This document shows positions 23,985-32,414 of a stretch of 35,930 bases of DNA, piece by piece; position 1 is the first letter of the stretch; each line of letters starts with the position of its first letter. The stretch is from Clostridia bacterium (GTDB taxonomy: Bacteria; Bacillota_A; Clostridia; Christensenellales; CAG-138): contig JAFPXU010000062.1 in the NCBI GenBank assembly GCA_017394605.1, positions 1 through 35,930 of the forward strand, read 5' to 3'. The notes below the pieces were generated by a model. It saw nothing but the letters and a program-made list of their open reading frames with translations, had not been told where the DNA came from and searched no databases. A program made the translations under genes and the position numbers.

Positions 23985-24682
23985 TTGATGTCATCCTCCG
24001 TTCTGGGACGGAGATCCCTGTCTGAAATGCACCCGTCGTAAATATACTGGATCCGCGACGCGCGCTTTGCCACGCTGTATTCGTGCGTGATCATGACGAT
24101 GGACACGCCGTCCCGGTTCAGAGAATCGAATATCTCCATGATCTGAAGTCCGGATTTTGAGTCCAGTGCGCCGGTCGGCTCGTCGGCCAGAAGCAGTTTC
24201 GGATTGGTGCAGATCGCTCTCGCGATCGCCACTCTCTGGCACTGGCCGCCTGACAGCTGTCTCGGATAGAAATCCATCCTGTCCTCCAGCCCGACGCGTC
24301 TCAGCGCTTCCTCCGCTATTTCACGGCGCTCCCTTCTGGGGATTCCTCTGAATGAAAGCGGAAGAGAAACGTTCTCCCACGCCTTCTGGCGCTGCAGCAG
24401 ATAATAGGTCTGAAATACGAATCCGATGTATTCGTTCCGGATCCGCGCCATCTCCTCATCCGTCGCATGCGAATAATCCATCCCCTGAAGCAGATAGGTG
24501 CCGGAAGTCTGGACGTCAAGGTATCCGAGAATATTCATCAGTGTCGTCTTCCCTGATCCGGAAGGACCCATGATGGCAACATATTCGCCTTCGTCGACGT
24601 GCATGTTGATATGATGCAGGACGGGCACGGTCTGTTCGCCCTGGATATAATCCTTGCAAAGGTCTTTTATCTCAACGATCAA
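23981..24682 (-). CDS. MacB/LolD-type ABC ATPase
   Basis: A 233-residue ATPase with Walker A GPSGSGKTT (39-47), Q-loop near 91, signature LSGGQ (143-147), Walker B LLLADEP (163-169) and a switch histidine in MITHE. The [12 protein letters not shown] wording is typical of the ATPases that work with MacB/FtsX permeases. I place the start at TTG (24682), five bases after the preceding gene's stop, with GGGG upstream; no ATG is better placed. Its partners are the permease at 21010 and the two adaptors. Confidence 0.92.
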   Translation of the reverse strand: MIVEIKDLCKDYIQGEQTVPVLHHINMHVDEGEYVAIMGPSGSGKTTLMNILGYLDVQTSGTYLLQGMDYSHATDEEMARIRNEYIGFVFQTYYLLQRQKAWENVSLPLSFRGIPRRERREIAEEALRRVGLEDRMDFYPRQLSGGQCQRVAIARAICTNPKLLLADEPTGALDSKSGLQIMEIFDSLNRDGVSIVMITHEYSVAKRASRIQYIYDGCISDRDLRPRTEDDIK

Positions 24683-24687
24683 TGTCT

Positions 24688-25989
24688 TTACCCCGCGATT
24701 TCCGCTTCGCCGATCAGTTCCGCCTCCGGATACTCCGCAGGAACCGCCTCATCCGAATAATCTATCATTTCTCCCTCCGGCATCGCTTCCGCGGATTCGG
24801 ACGCGTATCCGGGATCCGCAGCCTTCATGCCCGCGTGGATCCCTTCGCTCGGGAAGGCGATCCTGTCAGACGGCGCCAGCCCTGCGGTGATCTCATAGGT
24901 GTCCGTTTCCTCGTCATAACTGCCGACGGATACGCTTCTTTTCTCGATCCTGTCCTTGCTGCCCGCAGCGTACACAAAGAACGCTCCGTTATCTTCCACC
25001 AGGTAGGAGGAAAGCAGCCGGATCCCCGATCCGGAACTTCCGGACCCGGAACCGAATTCAATGTACAGATGCTGGCCCATCATGAGATCCTCCGTGCTGT
25101 CCAGCGAAACATAGAAAGCATATTTGCTCGTGTTTTCGCCTGCGCTGTCAGAGTAGTATCCCTCTCTCTCGATCGGCTGCTCCGTATTCACCTTGACGAT
25201 CGATCCGGACCAAGTTTTGTTCTCATCCACTCTGGACCGGAGCGTCATGGGCGTTCCGACCGACAGCTGATAGGCTCCCTGTTCGGAGATCGTGCCTTTG
25301 ACCCAGAAATCGGAATTGGAAACGATGACCATGTAAGCGCCGTCATTGGAAGAAGGCATATCGCTCACGTTGTCCGAGGTCGGAGGATTGATCGCCCGCA
25401 CGGTTCCGGGCGATGTTGCGCGTACGATGTTGTCGCGGATGATCGATTCCGCCTCATCCAGCGCTTTCTTCTTCTCCTTAGCGTCGTATTCCGCTTTCAT
25501 GACGTTCAGCTTCGCGGTCTGCAGCTGGACATTCAGTTCCGCCTTTGCGGAGGCTTTGGCTTTTTTCAGCTGCTTCTCAAGGCCCTTGATCTCATCGTTG
25601 TAGCTCGTGATATTGTTCAGAAGCGTCTCGTAATCGATGAGAAGCTGCTGGGATGTCATCTGAAGCTTGTCGATATCATAGGAAAACAGAGGCGTTCCGA
25701 TTTCCACGTCATCTCCGACTTCCACGAAGCACTGATCGACGGTCCTGTCTTCCTCCAGGCGGATCTTCACGGTATTTTTCGCTTCCACGATACCGGAATA
25801 GCGGTCGCTGAGCACAACGCCGCCGTTTCCCTCGATGATCTCCGCCACGGTCTGCACGTACGCGTAATCATCCGGACCGGTTTTTTTCAGCAGAAAGTAT
25901 CCGCCTACTCCGGCGCCGATTACCAGCAGCACGATCAGTACGATCACGGCAGGATTCAGTTTTCTCGTTTTCTTTTTCTGTGTTTCCAA
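24688..25989 (-). CDS. HlyD-family membrane-fusion adaptor
   Basis: A 433-residue protein: basic N-terminus, one membrane helix (about 14-34), a lipoyl half with VEVGDDVEIGTPLFSYD, a long coiled coil (about 105-190, rich in Lys, Glu and Ala), the second lipoyl half (IVRATSPGTVRAINPP), and a barrel region containing VKGTISEQGAYQLSVG. The acidic tail after about 395 (EAMPEGEMIDYSDEA) is odd for the family. The start codon is TTG at 25989, with GGAG about eight bases upstream. It stands between the heptad-repeat protein and the ATPase. A second adaptor is encoded in the same operon, so the complex may contain both types. Confidence 0.88.
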   Translation of the reverse strand: METQKKKTRKLNPAVIVLIVLLVIGAGVGGYFLLKKTGPDDYAYVQTVAEIIEGNGGVVLSDRYSGIVEAKNTVKIRLEEDRTVDQCFVEVGDDVEIGTPLFSYDIDKLQMTSQQLLIDYETLLNNITSYNDEIKGLEKQLKKAKASAKAELNVQLQTAKLNVMKAEYDAKEKKKALDEAESIIRDNIVRATSPGTVRAINPPTSDNVSDMPSSNDGAYMVIVSNSDFWVKGTISEQGAYQLSVGTPMTLRSRVDENKTWSGSIVKVNTEQPIEREGYYSDSAGENTSKYAFYVSLDSTEDLMMGQHLYIEFGSGSGSSGSGIRLLSSYLVEDNGAFFVYAAGSKDRIEKRSVSVGSYDEETDTYEITAGLAPSDRIAFPSEGIHAGMKAADPGYASESAEAMPEGEMIDYSDEAVPAEYPEAELIGEAEIAG

Positions 25990-26045
25990 TTTCTCTGCTC
26001 CATCAAAAAATATTGTCTCAGGCTTCCCTGCTTCTGCGGATCCGG

Positions 26046-27659
26046 TCAGTCGGCCCGGCCGCCGAACAGTCCCCTGAAGAAATCTTCCAGTCTGGAAAGC
26101 ACGTCCGCAGCCGTAGCGTGCGGTTCCTCCGCCGCTTCCTGCTTCTGCGTTTCCTCCGGCACGGACGGATCCTCCGCCGGCGGCTCCACCTTCGGGACGT
26201 AAATGCTGTCCGTCGTATACATGAATTTCACGGAACCCGCGTCCACGGGGTCCGCGGAAAAGGCGGTGTATGCCTCCCCGAGATCCAGGATCGCGTCCTT
26301 GCGGTCCACTGTCACGGAGAGTTCATCCGTCTGTTCGTCCAGTTCCTGCAGACCGTCATTGTAGAACTTCCGCAGGCCTCTGTAAAGCGATCCCGCGCCC
26401 TTCTCCAGCTGGCCAGCACTGGATGTAAGCGTGGCAGCCCCCTTGTGAAGGGTCTCAACGCCTTTCGCCAGATCCTTGGTTCCGTCCTTCAGATCGTCCA
26501 GATCAAGAGATGGGATCGCGTCCAGAATCCCCTCCGCCGTTTTGGCGTTCCGAACCGCGTCGCCAAGGTCGGAAAGCGCTCCCGAGATCTCCGCGAGGCT
26601 CTCCGGATCAAGACTGCTCTGGATCTCCCTGAGCGCGTCGGAAATATCGTCCGCCGCGTCCCCGGCGTATTCCTTGGCAGAAGATACCGCCTGGTTGAGT
26701 CCGCTCACATCCACCGACGAAACGGCAGAATGCAGGGCGTCCGCCCCGTTTTCCAGATCCTCTATCCCGTCGGTCAGGCTTTCCATTCCTTCCGCGTATT
26801 TCTTCAGTCCCCGGTACAGGGTTTTCGCACCGTCCCGCAGATCTCCGCCGGCGTCGTTCAGGTCGTCCACGCCGGAGACGAAGTCCTCGAGATCGTCCAT
26901 GCTTCCGAGGTCGTCCGCGTTCAGAAGTCCTGTTACGACAACCGCCGTGATGGACTCCATCGCGAACGATTTTGTATCCGCTTCGATCCAGAAGCTTTCG
27001 GAAAGAGAATCCTTCGCGTCGGTGTCCAGACTCTTCGCGAGTCCCGGGAAGGTGGTCCCAATCACGGTCGATGCGCCCGCGTCCGTCATCAGTTTCGCAT
27101 TCTCGACGGTAACGCCCTTGAAGGAATCGTCCATCTCCATCATGGTGATCACCGTCAGCGGCGTATACAGTTCCACCTGCTTGCCCTTGACCGTGACCAT
27201 GTTTTTCAGACGGTTGGCATACCCGACCGTAATGCGGACATGCCCCGCCTTGCCGGCGATCTCCTCCGGCGTCATTTCGGAACCGTCCAGAAAATACCGG
27301 ACGGTCATTTCAACGGGAAGCCCTGCGGAGTCCGCCGTTCCCTGGTAGCTGACGTCTTCCCCTTCTGCCGTAAACGCCCAGCCTGATTCCGTCTGTACGG
27401 GCGTTTTGTTCTGCGTCAGGCACTTGACGTCCGTCAGCGTGCTGGCGTCCTCAATGACCTCCCTGCCGTCCGGGTTGACCAGGTATACGCTGCACAGCAC
27501 CTCCCGCGGATTGCCGGAGGCGTCCGCCGTTACGTAGACTGTCTCCGTCCGATCAACGGAAACACCGTCCGCACTCTCCGCGGCAGTCGTCCGCAGCGGG
27601 GAGAGCAGAAAGACCGCTCCCATGATCAGGCAGGTGATTGTCCCAACAGAGCGCTTCAT
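26046..27659 (-). CDS. Secreted heptad-repeat protein (YhgE/Pip-like external region)
   Basis: The 537 residues begin with a signal peptide (hydrophobic 9-20, likely cut near TTAA-ES). A beta-rich region up to about 280 follows, then a long stretch of Leu-x-x-Gly heptads such as LRDGAKTLYRGLKKYAEGM and LTDGIEDLENGAD. This pattern is known from the external parts of YhgE/Pip and some MmpL-type proteins. The C-terminus is Pro/Glu-rich and ends LFGGRAD without an anchoring helix. The start at 27659 overlaps the stop of the small peptide gene (ATGA), which explains the lack of its own ribosome site. It probably extends from the membrane across the wall and may guide the MacB-type complex; that role is inference. 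Confidence 0.78.
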   Translation of the reverse strand: MKRSVGTITCLIMGAVFLLSPLRTTAAESADGVSVDRTETVYVTADASGNPREVLCSVYLVNPDGREVIEDASTLTDVKCLTQNKTPVQTESGWAFTAEGEDVSYQGTADSAGLPVEMTVRYFLDGSEMTPEEIAGKAGHVRITVGYANRLKNMVTVKGKQVELYTPLTVITMMEMDDSFKGVTVENAKLMTDAGASTVIGTTFPGLAKSLDTDAKDSLSESFWIEADTKSFAMESITAVVVTGLLNADDLGSMDDLEDFVSGVDDLNDAGGDLRDGAKTLYRGLKKYAEGMESLTDGIEDLENGADALHSAVSSVDVSGLNQAVSSAKEYAGDAADDISDALREIQSSLDPESLAEISGALSDLGDAVRNAKTAEGILDAIPSLDLDDLKDGTKDLAKGVETLHKGAATLTSSAGQLEKGAGSLYRGLRKFYNDGLQELDEQTDELSVTVDRKDAILDLGEAYTAFSADPVDAGSVKFMYTTDSIYVPKVEPPAEDPSVPEETQKQEAAEEPHATAADVLSRLEDFFRGLFGGRAD

Positions 27660-27739
27660 CTGAAAAGATAAACAGCAAATGTGGAGATCAGAAACAACGC
27701 TGCGAAAATGATGCAAAGAATTCTGACAGTTTTTTTCAT
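27656..27739 (-). CDS. 27-residue membrane peptide coupled to the heptad-repeat protein
   Basis: A short frame starting MKKTVRIL and ending AVYLFR: a basic start, then a single hydrophobic run of about 18 residues. Its ATG has AAAGGGAATGGA upstream, which is the only good ribosome site for this part of the message. Its TGA overlaps the ATG of the heptad-repeat gene by four bases (ATGA). This arrangement marks it as a leader peptide gene that loads ribosomes for the next gene, as a small membrane protein, or both. Confidence 0.65.
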   Translation of the reverse strand: MKKTVRILCIIFAALFLISTFAVYLFR

Positions 27740-27794
27740 TCCATTCCCTTTCCATTCGGTCCGGATACCGATTTCGACTATTGCTCAACATTAA

Positions 27795-27823
27795 ATTATA
27801 TCATGACTAAACGCCGATTTACA
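27795..27823 (-). promoter_or_regulatory. Promoter of the small peptide/HlyD/MacB operon
   Basis: Minus-strand -10 TATAAT at 27795-27800 is preceded by TGA, giving an extended -10. The -35 region 17 bases upstream (27818-27823, TGTAAA) is weak. It lies between the FtsX-like permease stop and the 27-residue peptide start, so the six downstream genes can be expressed apart from the upstream ABC pair. Confidence 0.65.
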
Positions 27824-27828
27824 GCTTT

Positions 27829-30366
27829 CTACTCCGCACTCTTCAGGGATTCGACCATATTGATCCTGCGCACCTTTCTGCGCATGAGCAAATTGACGAT
27901 CATGGCAAACGCCAGGGATAGAACGGCGGAATACACGTAACTGCTGGGATCCGCCTTCCGTATGAACATGACCATATCGACTTCGACGGTCGTTACCACG
28001 AACCTGTGCAGATACTTGCCGAACACCAGCCCCAGCGCCGTCCCGATCGCCGCGAGCGCGTTGTTTTCCCGGAAGACATAATCGTACATTTCCTTATCCG
28101 TAAATCCGAGCACTTTCAGAGTCGCCAGTTCTCTTCTCCGCTCCGTGATATTGATATTCGTCAGATTCAGCATCACGACGAAGGAAAGAGCTCCCGCCGC
28201 GATGATCAGGATCCCCACGACATAGTTCAGCACGCTCAGGGTGTCGTAGATATCGTGATGGATTCCTGACAGGAACGTCGTCAGATAGACCCGGCTGTCC
28301 GCAAGAAAACGGGTATTCCATTCGTCCTCGATCGCTTTCTTCGCGTCCGCGTCCGCATCCTTGTATCCGGTGACGTTCGCGTACACGCAGTTGAAAAGCG
28401 TTTCTTCTCCCGTCACGCGTTCATAACATCCGGAAGTCATGTAGATATAGTGATAGACGTAATTCTCCGCGATCCCGAGAATATCCGTCTCGTAGGTATC
28501 GTCGCCCAGTTTGAAAGACACCCTGTCTCCGACGCGCAGGTTATGATTTTCCGCTATCTTTTTGGTGATAACAGCTCCGCCGTCTTCGAGCCGGATCGGA
28601 TTCCCGTCATCATCATTGAAACAGATCTGCCTTGACAGCGCTTCCGGATCGCCTGTTACGAACAGATGCATATCCGTTGTCATCTCGTCGGCGGATCCGC
28701 CGGAAACGCTCTTGTCGTAGCAGTAAGCCACATTGTACAGTTCGCTCTCCGGATCCAGCTTTTTCACAAGCGTATCGATCTCTTCCCGGGACATCGCGTC
28801 ATACGTATATGCCTCGAAATCGACCTGCCAAAGCCTGTCGAACTGCGCCGGAATCATTCCGAAAATGGAATCCGAAAGACCGAATCCGGTCACAAGAAGG
28901 CCGCAGCTTCCGGCGATTCCGATCACGCACATCCAGAACCGCTTCTTGTACAGGAACATATTGCGGATCGTGACCTTGGTCGTGAATCCCAGCCTGTTCC
29001 AGATGAAACCGACGTGTTCCAGAAGAACGCGTTTCCCAGGTTTCGGAGCCTTCGGCCGCATCAGGGACGCAGGTACTTCGTGCAGCGCGGAAAACGTAAC
29101 GAACGCCGCCGCCAGTGTGACGCTCCCCACGATCATGACTACGGAGAGGGCGGCGAGATCCGGCCAGTACTGCACGTGAAAATCGGGAAGGCGGAACATA
29201 ATCCCGTAGGAATTGACGATGACCGTCGGGAAGATCCAGAAGCCGACCCTGGCGCCGATCAGACTGCCGGTCAGGCTTGCCAGAATCGCGTACATCAGTT
29301 CCTGCATCACAATGGAGCTCTGGGAATACCCAAGCGCCTTCAGCGTGCCGATCTCGATCCTCTGGTCCTCAACCATTCTTGTCATGGTCGTCAGCGCGAC
29401 AAGCATGGCAACAAGGAGGAAGATGAGCGGGAAATAGATGCCGATCGCCTCGATCCGTTCCGTGTTTTCGGAGTAATCAAGATATCCGGGGTTGTCTTCC
29501 CTGTTCCGCACATACCAGGTTGCGTCGGTCGTATCCCCGTACGCCTCGATCCGGTCGCTTACGGTCTTGATGAGCGCCTTGTACGCATCGGAAAAGCAGT
29601 TCAGCTCTTCCGCTCCCGCGACTCGGATATCCGCCTCCGAATACCGTACGGCAAACAGTGACAGAAGCGGCAGCTTTGATCCCAGTCTGCCGATCGTGTT
29701 TCCTGAAACATACGCGAATCCGTTGCTGTCCCCGTTGCCGATCGAGCTGTGACCGCGGCTGAACTCGGAAATGTACTTCGGGGATTCCGCAAATCCGCAG
29801 ATATACAGTTCTTCCCGGACGCCGTTTGCGGAAAGAATGACCTTGCCGCCCCTCTTCAGACCCGCGAGATCCTTGAGTCTCGCGTCAAGGGCGATCTCAT
29901 GGTCGTCCTCCGGAAGCCTTCCTTCCGTCAGATCCGGTCTGTTCAGAGCAAAGTCATCCCCGCTGATACCGTAATCCGGTCTTACCGACCACTTTACCGC
30001 GTGCTTCTCCTGTTTCGGAAGCGGCATGGAGATCAGATGAACGTTATAGTCCGTAACCTCTCCGTCCGTTTCCCTGTGCATCATGACGTCGGAAGACAGA
30101 AGCGGGACGACCGCTTCCACGCCTTCGATCGCCTCCAGCGCTTCGAGATCGTCCTCTGATATGCCAGCGGAGGAAACAACCGTAAGGTCGGCAAGATCCG
30201 TTTTGTCCAGATACCGGTCCGCCGTCACCTGCATGTCCGGGCTGGACGCCCGAACGCCGGCAAAAAAAGCCACGCCGATCAATGAAATGAAGAATATGGA
30301 AAGAAACCGCGTCATCGTGTGCGCGATTTCCCTGAAGAGGTTGATCCACAGATACTTCGATCTCAT
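27829..30366 (-). CDS. Large FtsX-like ABC permease
   Basis: The 845-residue protein has the two-module FtsX layout: an N-terminal helix (about 18-40), an external domain, three helices at about 315-430, a further helix near 482-505 that starts a second external domain, and three C-terminal helices. The loop phrases QRIEIGTLKALGYSQSSI and ERRRELATLKVLGFTDKEM mark both modules. This size and layout fit the LolE/BceB-like or 'macrolide export' permeases of Firmicutes. It probably works in lipid or peptide handling or antibiotic resistance. It starts four bases after the ATPase at 30371, its evident partner. No sensor kinase pair is adjacent, unlike classical Bce modules. Confidence 0.9.
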   Translation of the reverse strand: MRSKYLWINLFREIAHTMTRFLSIFFISLIGVAFFAGVRASSPDMQVTADRYLDKTDLADLTVVSSAGISEDDLEALEAIEGVEAVVPLLSSDVMMHRETDGEVTDYNVHLISMPLPKQEKHAVKWSVRPDYGISGDDFALNRPDLTEGRLPEDDHEIALDARLKDLAGLKRGGKVILSANGVREELYICGFAESPKYISEFSRGHSSIGNGDSNGFAYVSGNTIGRLGSKLPLLSLFAVRYSEADIRVAGAEELNCFSDAYKALIKTVSDRIEAYGDTTDATWYVRNREDNPGYLDYSENTERIEAIGIYFPLIFLLVAMLVALTTMTRMVEDQRIEIGTLKALGYSQSSIVMQELMYAILASLTGSLIGARVGFWIFPTVIVNSYGIMFRLPDFHVQYWPDLAALSVVMIVGSVTLAAAFVTFSALHEVPASLMRPKAPKPGKRVLLEHVGFIWNRLGFTTKVTIRNMFLYKKRFWMCVIGIAGSCGLLVTGFGLSDSIFGMIPAQFDRLWQVDFEAYTYDAMSREEIDTLVKKLDPESELYNVAYCYDKSVSGGSADEMTTDMHLFVTGDPEALSRQICFNDDDGNPIRLEDGGAVITKKIAENHNLRVGDRVSFKLGDDTYETDILGIAENYVYHYIYMTSGCYERVTGEETLFNCVYANVTGYKDADADAKKAIEDEWNTRFLADSRVYLTTFLSGIHHDIYDTLSVLNYVVGILIIAAGALSFVVMLNLTNINITERRRELATLKVLGFTDKEMYDYVFRENNALAAIGTALGLVFGKYLHRFVVTTVEVDMVMFIRKADPSSYVYSAVLSLAFAMIVNLLMRRKVRRINMVESLKSAE

Positions 30367-30370
30367 TCGC

Positions 30371-31072
30371 TTACCATTCTATCTTCTCTATCGATACGGG
30401 CTCCGGATTGCGCACGCTGTCCGCGATCCTGCCGTTCTTGATGGTTACGATCCGGTCCGCCATGGGTTTCAGCGCAGCGTTATGCGTGATGATGATGACG
30501 GTCATTCCCTGCTTTCTGCAGCAGTCCTGCAGGAGTTTCAAGACCTGTTTCCCGGTCTGATAATCCAGCGCGCCTGTCGGCTCGTCGCAAAGCATCAGCT
30601 TCGGGTTCTTCGCGAGCGCGCGGGCAATGGATACGCGCTGCTGTTCGCCGCCGGACAGCTGCGCGGGAAAGTTCTTTTTGCGGTCGGCAAGGCCGACGAG
30701 TTCCAGGACCTGGTCCGGATCATACGGGCGGCTGCAGATCTGCGTAGCGAGTTCCACGTTTTCCCTGGCAGTCAGATTCTGCACGAGGTTGTAGAACTGA
30801 AACACGAACCCGACCGTTTCCCTGCGGTAGAGCGTAAGCTTCTTCTGGGAATACTTTTCAATGTGTACGCCGTCGACGATGATCTCGCCGCTGGTCGCCG
30901 TATCCATCCCGCCGAGAATGTTCAAAAGCGTGGTCTTTCCGGCACCGGAAGGCCCCACGACCACACACAGTTCCCCCTTCTCGACCGTGAAGTCGACGCC
31001 GTCAAGCGCGTTGATCGTGACCTCGCCCATACGGTACTGTTTTCTGACGTTTCTGATCTCAATATATGCCAT
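30371..31072 (-). CDS. ABC ATPase partner of the FtsX-like permease
   Basis: A 233-residue ATPase: Walker [10 protein letters not shown] (40-48), signature LSGGEQQ (139-145), Walker B with CDEPTGALD (162-170) and a switch histidine in IIITHN. It belongs to the same MacB/LolD-like group as the ATPase at 23981 but is clearly a different paralogue. GGGAGA precedes its ATG, and a promoter lies 27 bases upstream of the start. Together with the 845-residue permease it makes a two-gene transporter. Confidence 0.93.
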   Translation of the reverse strand: MAYIEIRNVRKQYRMGEVTINALDGVDFTVEKGELCVVVGPSGAGKTTLLNILGGMDTATSGEIIVDGVHIEKYSQKKLTLYRRETVGFVFQFYNLVQNLTARENVELATQICSRPYDPDQVLELVGLADRKKNFPAQLSGGEQQRVSIARALAKNPKLMLCDEPTGALDYQTGKQVLKLLQDCCRKQGMTVIIITHNAALKPMADRIVTIKNGRIADSVRNPEPVSIEKIEW

Positions 31073-31098
31073 ATTCGAGTTTCTCCCTGCTGCACCAT

Positions 31099-31127
31099 AT
31101 CATACCAAAACCCGTATCCCCGTACAA
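31099..31127 (-). promoter_or_regulatory. Promoter of the ATPase/FtsX pair
   Basis: Minus-strand TTGTAC (31122-31127) and TATGAT (31099-31104) are spaced by 17 bases, with the expected start of transcription about 20 bases before the ribosome site. No operator-like repeat is seen next to it. Confidence 0.7.
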
Positions 31128-31172
31128 GGAACGTGCGCGTTATGTTGAAAGGATTTCACATTCCCTGCACAT

Positions 31173-31198
31173 AAAAAACAGGCGGGATCGCTCCCGCC
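31173..31198 (-). terminator. Terminator of the PrsA-like gene
   Basis: On the minus strand a seven-pair GC stem (GGCGGGA with TCCCGCC, four-base loop) is followed by TGTTTTTTAT. It lies 22 bases after the stop codon of the foldase gene. Confidence 0.9.
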
Positions 31199-31220
31199 CG
31201 TTCGTAATGATCGGTATCGC

Positions 31221-32336
31221 TCAGCCGGCAATGCTGGCATAGTTTTCCGGATATTTTTTAACAGAATCTTCCTTGAGCCATTCCTGGATCAGGCCGTTGT
31301 AATAGCTGGATTCATGGTTGCTGACCGCCATGCTGTCAAACTCGTCCTTGATGTCCTCGTAGGCGACCGGACCGCTCGGGACCTCGCCCATTCGCTTAAT
31401 GATATGATACCCGTGCTCGGACTTGACCGCGGGGGAAACATCGCCCTCGTTCTCAAGCGCCAGCGCGGCGTTGAGGAACTCTTCCACAAAGTTCGCGCCT
31501 TCACCGATCACGTATCCTTCCGGTCTGGTGCCCATACCGGGATCTGTATTGTATTCCTCGAGCAGCGCTTCAAAGTCTTCGCCCGCCTCGATCTTCTCGA
31601 GGACCGTATTGGCCGTCTCCTCGTCCGCAACAAGGATCTGGCGGACATAGAAGAATCCTTCCGGCACATACAGCGGCATATACGTGTATCCGTAGTTGTA
31701 GAAGTTCTCCATCACAAAGTAGTAGGAAGGATCTTCCGCAAGTTCCTTCTGCTGCGTGGCCAGTTCCTCGTCGTACATCTTCTTGAGATCGTCCTCGGAA
31801 AGCTTCACTTCCGCGAGCAGCTGGTCGCGGTACTTGACGATGCGGCGGGAATCCTCCTGTTCCTGCAGGAACAGCTTCTTCATTTTGGACAGGGACTGTC
31901 CGCTCTTGGCAAGCGATTCCGCCATGATTTTGTTGGCGTACACTTCCGGCTCGTTGGATCCGGCCTGCTTCGCGTAGTCCACGAACTGCTGGAGGAATTT
32001 CTCATAATCATCGGCTGCGGCTGCTTTGGCCTCTTCCGTCTCCTCCGCAGTCAGCTGCACGCCGGCTTTTTCCGCCTGGTACGCCTGGACTGCGGTCGAA
32101 AGCTGCTGATCGAGGATGAACTCCAGGAACTCTTTCCTGCCATCCTCCGTCGTTGTGTCATAGCCGTATACGGAAGCATACTGCTGATTGTTGTCATAAT
32201 TGTTTTTCAGTTCCGTTACGGTGATCGTTCTGTCGCCGACGGAAGCGGCGATTTTGCCGGAAGCGCATCCGGTGGCTGCAAGCGCCATGCACACCGCCAG
32301 TACCGCGGCGATCATGATTCTGCCAAACCGTTTCAT
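31221..32336 (-). CDS. PrsA/SurA-like peptidyl-prolyl isomerase lipoprotein
   Basis: The 371-residue lipoprotein has a lipobox ending ATGC with Cys24. A helical chaperone region (about 40-220) is followed by a parvulin domain (about 225-320) with FFYVRQILVADEE, FEALLEEYNTDPGM and the closing HGYHIIKRMGE. It folds secreted proteins on the outer face of the membrane. The long SurA_N-like helices are rich in Glu, Ala and Gln. It has its own consensus promoter and terminator, so it is a single-gene unit. PrsA is the closest well-known relative, but a more general foldase lipoprotein is equally possible. Confidence 0.9.
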   Translation of the reverse strand: MKRFGRIMIAAVLAVCMALAATGCASGKIAASVGDRTITVTELKNNYDNNQQYASVYGYDTTTEDGRKEFLEFILDQQLSTAVQAYQAEKAGVQLTAEETEEAKAAAADDYEKFLQQFVDYAKQAGSNEPEVYANKIMAESLAKSGQSLSKMKKLFLQEQEDSRRIVKYRDQLLAEVKLSEDDLKKMYDEELATQQKELAEDPSYYFVMENFYNYGYTYMPLYVPEGFFYVRQILVADEETANTVLEKIEAGEDFEALLEEYNTDPGMGTRPEGYVIGEGANFVEEFLNAALALENEGDVSPAVKSEHGYHIIKRMGEVPSGPVAYEDIKDEFDSMAVSNHESSYYNGLIQEWLKEDSVKKYPENYASIAG

Positions 32337-32385
32337 TTATCGTTCTACCTTTCTGATCCATTCATGGAAATTACATAACCAAACT

Positions 32386-32414
32386 ATTATACTTTTCCAG
32401 TTTCCGTCTGTCAA
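32386..32414 (-). promoter_or_regulatory. Consensus promoter for the PrsA-like gene
   Basis: Perfect TTGACA (32409-32414) and TATAAT (32386-32391) with a 17-base spacer, read leftward. The -35 overlaps the stop codon of pgeF, so the promoter is built into the end of the preceding gene. This is the best promoter in the window and predicts strong constitutive expression. Confidence 0.88.

Noticed and set aside
24682..27386. Two long rightward frames opposite the HlyD adaptor and heptad-repeat genes
   Set aside because: Low-complexity antisense of a repetitive coding sequence; no ribosome sites or domain features.
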